Assembly: GCA_022824545.1 (NCBI GenBank)
Contig: JAJDZR010000132.1
Location: forward strand, 1-42,729
Length of the DNA: 42,729 nucleotides
Source: Chloroflexota bacterium
GTDB lineage: Bacteria > Chloroflexota > UBA11872 > UBA12225 > JAJDUF01
Direction of reading: 5' to 3'
The notes beneath the pieces were generated by a model. That model did no database searches. It saw nothing but the letters and a program-made list of their open reading frames with translations, and was not told the DNA's origin. The stretch's first letter is position 1; each line of letters begins with the position of its first letter. A program made the translations under genes and the position numbers. Below, piece by piece: positions 39,701-42,729 of this stretch.

Positions 39701-40099
39701 CTCGCTGCGGTCCAGAGCCTGAGCAGCGTGGATTTCCCCCTCACACTGACCACTGACCACTGGCTACAGGCCACTGTCCACGGCGTGGACGTCTTTCATC
39801 CCAACGCGGGGAAAGTGTGGAGTCACGGGCCGGAGGGGATTGCCTGCTGGTTCATAGACACCGACTACAACGAGGAGAGCTTTTTCGTCCGCCACGCCTA
39901 CTTTCTCGGTGCCAACGATCCGTACAAGTCTCTAAAGACGACCCTCAAGGCGGAGATCAACGCCGAGGCGTGGGCCACGCTCAAGAGCGACACCTCGCGG
40001 CCCTTCCCCCGCCCGAAGCGGGGGCGCATCGCCGTCAAGGTCATCAACCACCTCGGCGACGAGGTCATGAAAGTGTTCAGAGTGCCCAGTAACCAGTAG
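36728..40099 (+). CDS. mod: Type III restriction-modification DNA methyltransferase, enlarged by repeat insertions
   Basis: A 1123-residue beta-class N6-adenine/N4-cytosine methyltransferase. Motif IV is DPPYGIKFNSNFQW (D182-Y185), then the target-recognition region, then motif I-type DPTCGSGTTAYVAEQW (D466), the order typical of type III Mod. The C-terminal part contains FIGPEFGTVSRPDLVEAAREAAEAGFDLLI. The protein carries low-complexity inserts at about residues 93-123, 572-597 and 735-769, and a large one at 858-1017, all from heptanucleotide repeats. Without them it would be near 870 residues. The recognition region (about 37535-38085) is much less GC-rich. GGGGGAG precedes the ATG. The stop lies in another heptad repeat. 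res follows. The AdoMet-dependent activity may be intact. Confidence 0.9.
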   Translation: MSPRARARQPMTVSTIRHSEASRPNIPTAEYQPAMTDEEQSAIPVAYPRNTDLDPQLVWRGKDAQDQADLTAHAPPLYIQEKVHPKALINDLVASSQWSVAGSQGAEASRQETRATGDRPQATQLDLFADFNGFPAGADRTEFYQHEGNWSNRMILGDSLQVMASLAEREGLRGKVQCIYLDPPYGIKFNSNFQWSTTSRDVRDGNAAHVTREPEQVKAFRDTWRDGIHSYLSYLRDRLTVARDLLADSGSIFVQIGDENVHRVRAVMDEVFGDENFSQQIIYRTTAPLGSSGLSAPVDYILWYCKDKPSSKYRPLLEEKDRGSSTNYMWTGMFEQRRRLTSLEAMESELPDDLFYPSDFASTGYTQSCFYTINLWGHEIKPGKKSWRTNIDGFQRLNRASRLMPIGTNHRPCYIQYFRDNPTQHYKNTWMNTRAAMSMRYVVETQDEVIKRCILMTTAPGDLVLDPTCGSGTTAYVAEQWGRRWITIDTSRVALALARARIMGARYPYYLLTDSKAGQEQKAKLLRRPPSEEPTYGDIRQGFVYRRVPHITLRAIANNAEIDVIWEQYERELSVVRGQLSVASGHGTQATGNRPLEEWEIPRERPDDWPAETEPLLAEFWELRIARQREIDASIAAKADYEYLYDQPYEDKKTVRVAGPFTVESISPHRTLAVDEDGEFIAEAPGGYGPGKDFATVILDNLRTAGVQQAHKEDRIEFTSLTPWPGKLVCAEGQISGQSPVVSGQRSRATGDRRPATDLATGDRLPATERRAAVFIGPEFGTVSRPDLVEAAREAAEAGFDLLIACAFNYDAHSTEFERLGRIPVLKARMNNDLHMANDLKNTGHGNLFVIFGEPDITVASGRWLVARGGRKVGNYEQVKELSGLSSLEEINRVGRDGLSRLCAVSTGGKVRPDQPGSAGGSVGSSEHRRGGGAPREQGVSSVSGDSQRFAGGDGNLSDPGAASGHGGLGGDRSAAGTSVGRWSDAQRSQTLAAVQSLSSVDFPLTLTTDHWLQATVHGVDVFHPNAGKVWSHGPEGIACWFIDTDYNEESFFVRHAYFLGANDPYKSLKTTLKAEINAEAWATLKSDTSRPFPRPKRGRIAVKVINHLGDEVMKVFRVPSNQ
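37004..37094. repeat. Heptad palindrome insert A inside mod
   Basis: Thirteen 7-base units in exact register (GTGGCCA, GTAGCCA, GTGGTCA ... CTGGCGA, CAGGCCA, CAGGCCA). The left half is in GTGGCCA orientation and the right half complementary, so the whole can fold. It encodes a Ser/Gln/Arg-rich linker just before LDLFADFNGFP. Confidence 0.85.
38443..38516. repeat. Heptad palindrome insert B inside mod
   Basis: GTTGTCAGTGGTCAG at the left and GGCAACCGGCCACTGG at the right are complementary in type. It encodes LSVVRGQLSVASGHG and onward in frame with the methyltransferase, between the catalytic domain and WEIPRERPDDW. Confidence 0.8.
38932..39032. repeat. Heptad palindrome insert C inside mod
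   Basis: CAGTGGCC (38932-38939) and GGCCACTG (39025-39032) are exact terminal inverted repeats of a 101-base heptad-type block. It encodes an Arg/Thr/Ser/Gly-rich loop just before AAVFIGPEFGTV. Confidence 0.85.
39299..39777. mobile_element. Heptad-flanked element carrying a four-helix-bundle gene, inserted in mod
   Basis: The ends ACAGTGGCC (39299-39307) and GGCCACTGT (39769-39777) are perfect 9-bp inverted repeats. The similarity continues inward for about 35 bases with several mismatches, as heptad units. Between them lies a complete four-helix-bundle gene. The 479-base block interrupts mod between FGEPDI and HGVDVFHP, which read as neighbouring parts of the ancestral protein. The mod frame stays open through it. 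Confidence 0.75.
39354..39722 (+). CDS. Four-helix bundle protein (23S rRNA intervening-sequence type), nested in mod
   Basis: A 122-residue protein matching the four-helix-bundle family first known from 23S rRNA intervening sequences. Signatures are YQDLVVWKKSIELAEMVYHVSARFPPEEKFGLTSQVRRAAVSVAANIAEGAER and a C-terminal half ending LAQASDVGRMLNGLKRSL. It is read in the +1 frame relative to mod and lies wholly inside it. GGGAGGAAAG lies about a dozen bases before the ATG. Function of the family is unknown; related proteins accompany mobile sequences. Normal length and conserved motifs suggest the nested frame is the one under selection, while the mod frame here encodes a Gly/Ser/Arg-rich stretch. 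Confidence 0.88.
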   Translation: MSKSKSYQDLVVWKKSIELAEMVYHVSARFPPEEKFGLTSQVRRAAVSVAANIAEGAERHGSREFLQFLGIASGSLAETETFLILAQRLGMAASEETAPLLAQASDVGRMLNGLKRSLRSRA

Positions 40100-40227
40100 C
40101 CGGTGACCTGTAGCCCGTAGCCTGGTCACTGGCGACTGACTACTGGCGACTGGCGACTGGCGACTGGCGACTGACTACTGGCGATTGGCGACTGGCGACT
40201 GACTACTGGCCACTGACCACCAGCCGG
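40081..40227. repeat. Twenty-unit heptanucleotide repeat between mod and res
   Basis: Twenty 7-base units in unbroken register from 40081 to 40220. The first six are AGTAGCC-like; from 40123 they switch to the complementary TGGCGAC/TGACTAC form, including runs of four identical TGGCGAC units (40144-40171). The mod stop codon is in the third unit. The block ends at the CCGGAGG ribosome site of res. Confidence 0.9.
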
Positions 40228-40236
40228 AGGCCACTC

Positions 40237-42729
40237 ATGGAAGATCGGTTCTTCACGCAGCCCGTCCTCAACTCGCCCTACGGCTACCCGGCCCGGCACT
40301 GGGAGCTTGACGACGACGGACAGCCCACGCAGCGCATCATCGAATCACGCCGCCGCGCTGAGTTTGTCACCGCCGTCCCCGCGCCTCGCCGGCGGCGGAC
40401 GTCGGGCATGCAACAGCAGCTAATCTTCGACGAGGGGCAGGGGTTATCCACGGAGGACCAGCAGTATGCCGCCACTGCGGAGATGGTGAACGAGATTCGC
40501 CAGCGGGTGGACCAGTGGCGCCAGCTCCCCAACCCGCACGACTGGCGCGTGACCCCCGAAACCGCGCGGCTGCTCCGGCATTGGCGACATCACGAGTTCA
40601 GCGACGTTCGCCCGTTCTTCTGCCAGGTTGAGGCCGTCGAGACGCTGATCTGGCTGACGGAGATTGCCCCCACGTTAGGGCGGGAAGGCCGGCGCTTTTC
40701 CGACTACCTCGCCAACGCCAACCGGGACGCCAATCCGGAGCTACTGCGCCTAGCCCTCAAGATGGCCACCGGTGCCGGCAAAACGACCGTCATGGCCATG
40801 ATTATCGCCTGGCAGACCATCAATGCGCTCCGCCGCCCCAACAGCAACCGGTTCACGCACGGTTTCCTGATCGTCACCCCCGGCATCACCATCAAGGACC
40901 GCCTGCGCGTCCTGCGACCCAACGACCCGGACAGCTACTTCACGAGCCGGGAGCTGGTGCCGAACGACATGCGCGCCGACTTGGAGCGCGCCAAGATCGT
41001 CGTCACCAACTACCACGCCTTTCTGCAGCGCGAGCGGCTGGAGCTTTCCAAGGGCGGCCGGGCGCTCCTGCGGGGCCGGGGTGCCGAGCTGGATACAAAG
41101 GAAACCGAAGGTCAGATGCTCCAGCGCGTCATGCCGGAGCTGATGGGCCTGAAGAACATTCTGGCGTTGAACGACGAGGGGCACCACTGCTACCGGGAAA
41201 AGCCCGGCGAGAGCGATGAAGGCCGATTGACGGGCGATGACCGCCAAGAAGCCAAGCGGAACGAGGAAGCCGCCCGCGTCTGGATTTCGGGCCTGGAGGC
41301 CGTCAAGCGCAAGCTCGGCCTCCGTCAGGTCATAGACCTGTCGGCAACCCCCTTCTTTCTGCGCGGCTCCGGCTATGCCGAGGGCACCCTGTTTCCGTGG
41401 ACGGTGAGCGACTTCTCGCTGATGGACGCCATCGAGTGCGGCATCGTCAAGCTGCCCCGCGTACCCGTCGCCGATAACATCCCCGGCAGCGACATGCCCA
41501 CCTACCGCAACCTGTGGGAGCATATCCGCACCAGGATGCCCAGGGCCGGGCGCGGCAAAGCGCGGAATCTCGATCCACTCGCAATCCCCTCACAGCTTGA
41601 ATCGGCCCTAGAGGCCCTCTACCGCCACTACGAGCAAACCTTCCGGCTATGGGAGGCGGCGAAGATTCCCGTTCCGCCGTGCTTCATCATCGTCTGCAAC
41701 AACACCGCTACGTCCAAGCTGGTGTACGAATACGTCTCCGGCTTCCATCGGGAGCACGATAACGGCTCAACGAACTTTGAGAACGGTCGGCTAGAACTGT
41801 TCCGCAACTTTGACGACTCTGGCAATCGGCTGGCACGGCCCCGCACGCTGTTGATTGACAGCGCGCAGCTCGAGTCCGGCGACGCGCTCGACCGCAACTT
41901 CCGGATTATGGCCGCCGACCAGATCGAGCGCTTCCGCCGGGAGCGGCGCATCAGGACGGGTGACCTGCGCCAGGGCGAGAACATCAGCGACCAGGACCTA
42001 CTCCGCGAGGTGACGAACACCGTCGGCAAAGAGTATCGTCTGGGTGGGCAGATCCGCTGCGTCGTGTCGGTCTCGATGCTCACCGAGGGCTGGGACGCGA
42101 ACACCGTCACCCACATTCTCGGCGTGCGCGCTTTCGGCACCCAGCTGCTGTGCGAGCAGGTCATTGGCCGCGCACTCCGCCGCCGCTCCTACGACCTCAA
42201 CGACGACGACCTCTTCAATGTCGAGTACGCCGACGTGCTCGGCATCCCGTTCGACTTCACGGCCAAGCCGGTCGTGGTCGCACCGCAGCCACCGGTGCGG
42301 ACCACCCATGTCCATGCGGTCAGCCCCGAGCGGGATGACCTCGAGATCGAATTCCCGCGCGTCACCGGGTATCGCGTGGACCCACCCAAAGACGAGCTTG
42401 ACGCGCAGTTCACCGCCGACTCGGTCCTGACGCTGACACCGGAACTCGTTGGCCCGACCAGAACCAGGAACGAGGGGATCATTGGAGAGGGGGTTGACCT
42501 CAATCTCATCGAAGATGGCAAGGTCCGTCCCGCCACCTTGCTGTACAACCTCACCAAGCACTTGCTCGAAACACACTATCGCGACGCGAATGAGGCTCCC
42601 AAGCTCCACCTGTTCGGCAGATTGAAGGCAATCGTGGGACAGTGGCTCCGTAGCTATCTGGTCTGCAAGGGCGGGACCTATCCCGGGGAGCTGGCCGATA
42701 TGGCCGGCGAGCGTATCGCGGCTGCGATC
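40237..42729 (+). CDS. res: Type III restriction endonuclease subunit, 3' partial
   Basis: The frame runs open to the right edge (831 codons visible). It encodes an SF2 helicase-type Res subunit. Walker A is MATGAGKTTV (K182), motif II is NDEGHH (D313-E314), motif III is LSATP (S369-P372) and motif VI is QVIGRALRR (Q641-R649). The C-terminal PD-(D/E)xK nuclease domain lies beyond the window or at its very end. Res and Mod together translocate on and cut unmodified DNA. The ATG at 40237 has GGAGG just upstream, abutting the heptad repeat. No frameshift or stop is seen in the visible part. Confidence 0.93.
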   Translation, partial: MEDRFFTQPVLNSPYGYPARHWELDDDGQPTQRIIESRRRAEFVTAVPAPRRRRTSGMQQQLIFDEGQGLSTEDQQYAATAEMVNEIRQRVDQWRQLPNPHDWRVTPETARLLRHWRHHEFSDVRPFFCQVEAVETLIWLTEIAPTLGREGRRFSDYLANANRDANPELLRLALKMATGAGKTTVMAMIIAWQTINALRRPNSNRFTHGFLIVTPGITIKDRLRVLRPNDPDSYFTSRELVPNDMRADLERAKIVVTNYHAFLQRERLELSKGGRALLRGRGAELDTKETEGQMLQRVMPELMGLKNILALNDEGHHCYREKPGESDEGRLTGDDRQEAKRNEEAARVWISGLEAVKRKLGLRQVIDLSATPFFLRGSGYAEGTLFPWTVSDFSLMDAIECGIVKLPRVPVADNIPGSDMPTYRNLWEHIRTRMPRAGRGKARNLDPLAIPSQLESALEALYRHYEQTFRLWEAAKIPVPPCFIIVCNNTATSKLVYEYVSGFHREHDNGSTNFENGRLELFRNFDDSGNRLARPRTLLIDSAQLESGDALDRNFRIMAADQIERFRRERRIRTGDLRQGENISDQDLLREVTNTVGKEYRLGGQIRCVVSVSMLTEGWDANTVTHILGVRAFGTQLLCEQVIGRALRRRSYDLNDDDLFNVEYADVLGIPFDFTAKPVVVAPQPPVRTTHVHAVSPERDDLEIEFPRVTGYRVDPPKDELDAQFTADSVLTLTPELVGPTRTRNEGIIGEGVDLNLIEDGKVRPATLLYNLTKHLLETHYRDANEAPKLHLFGRLKAIVGQWLRSYLVCKGGTYPGELADMAGERIAAAI

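Noticed and set aside
36163..40227. Heptad repeats as a CRISPR array
   Set aside because: The unit is 7 bases with no unique spacers, and no cas genes are present.
1..42729. tRNA, rRNA or replication origin
   Set aside because: I looked for tRNA-like T-loop sequences with an acceptor stem, for rRNA-like stretches and for DnaA-box clusters; none was convincing by eye. A covariance search would be needed to exclude small RNAs.

Overview
The window is about 42.7 kb of GC-rich bacterial DNA with tightly packed genes. It carries many Gfo/Idh/MocA oxidoreductases, enolase-superfamily enzymes, phytanoyl-CoA-type dioxygenases, a sulfatase and five-bladed-propeller glycosidase-like proteins. Its intergenic spaces are full of dispersed palindromic repeats. 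This mix resembles uncultivated, often sponge- or seawater-associated Chloroflexota (Caldilineaceae- or SAR202-like) or Poribacteria. That assignment is inferred from gene content; no rRNA, tRNA or phylogenetic marker gene is visible.

Layout. (1) 1-20589 is a catabolic region: five-bladed-propeller proteins, a sugar isomerase/epimerase-type TIM barrel, an enolase-superfamily protein, a class III aminotransferase, a sulfatase, a DapA-like aldolase/lyase and four Gfo/Idh/MocA proteins. It ends in a tightly coupled operon of PHP/DUF3604-like, DUF3500-like lipoprotein and amidohydrolase genes. (2) 20713-23349 holds a low-GC gene with a C-terminal HEPN-type R-N-x3-H motif and a leucine-rich-repeat lipoprotein. 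(3) 23688-26141 returns to catabolic genes (Gfo/Idh/MocA, enolase superfamily). (4) 26321-28094 is a lower-GC accessory patch: a membrane-anchored OB-fold-like protein, a ThsB-like TIR protein, and a frameshifted small membrane protein that pairs with it. (5) 28140-36200 mixes catabolic genes (nitrilase, two PhyH-type dioxygenases, RraA, Ldh family) with two toxin-antitoxin pairs (HicAB and PIN/antitoxin). It also holds a 627-bp inverted-repeat cassette carrying a VOC gene, and a DUF3179-type lipoprotein interrupted by one in-frame UGA. (6) 36306 to the end is a type III restriction-modification locus (mod and partial res), invaded several times by heptanucleotide-repeat palindromes.

How the genes may work together. 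The catabolic genes look like import-independent processing of sulfated or modified sugars, sugar acids and related organic compounds: desulfation, glycoside handling, oxidation, dehydration, retro-aldol cleavage and transamination. The substrate cannot be read from sequence. The accessory genes (TIR pair, HEPN-like protein, toxin-antitoxin pairs, type III R-M) form a dispersed set of defence-type functions.

Most notable observations: a probable selenoprotein at 32246-33361, with UGA at the first Cys of a CxxC motif and a well-placed SECIS-like hairpin; a transposase-less cassette with perfect 21-bp terminal inverted repeats and a 7-bp target duplication around a VOC gene; and a mod gene that has absorbed three heptad-repeat palindromes plus a complete four-helix-bundle gene in another frame while staying open.
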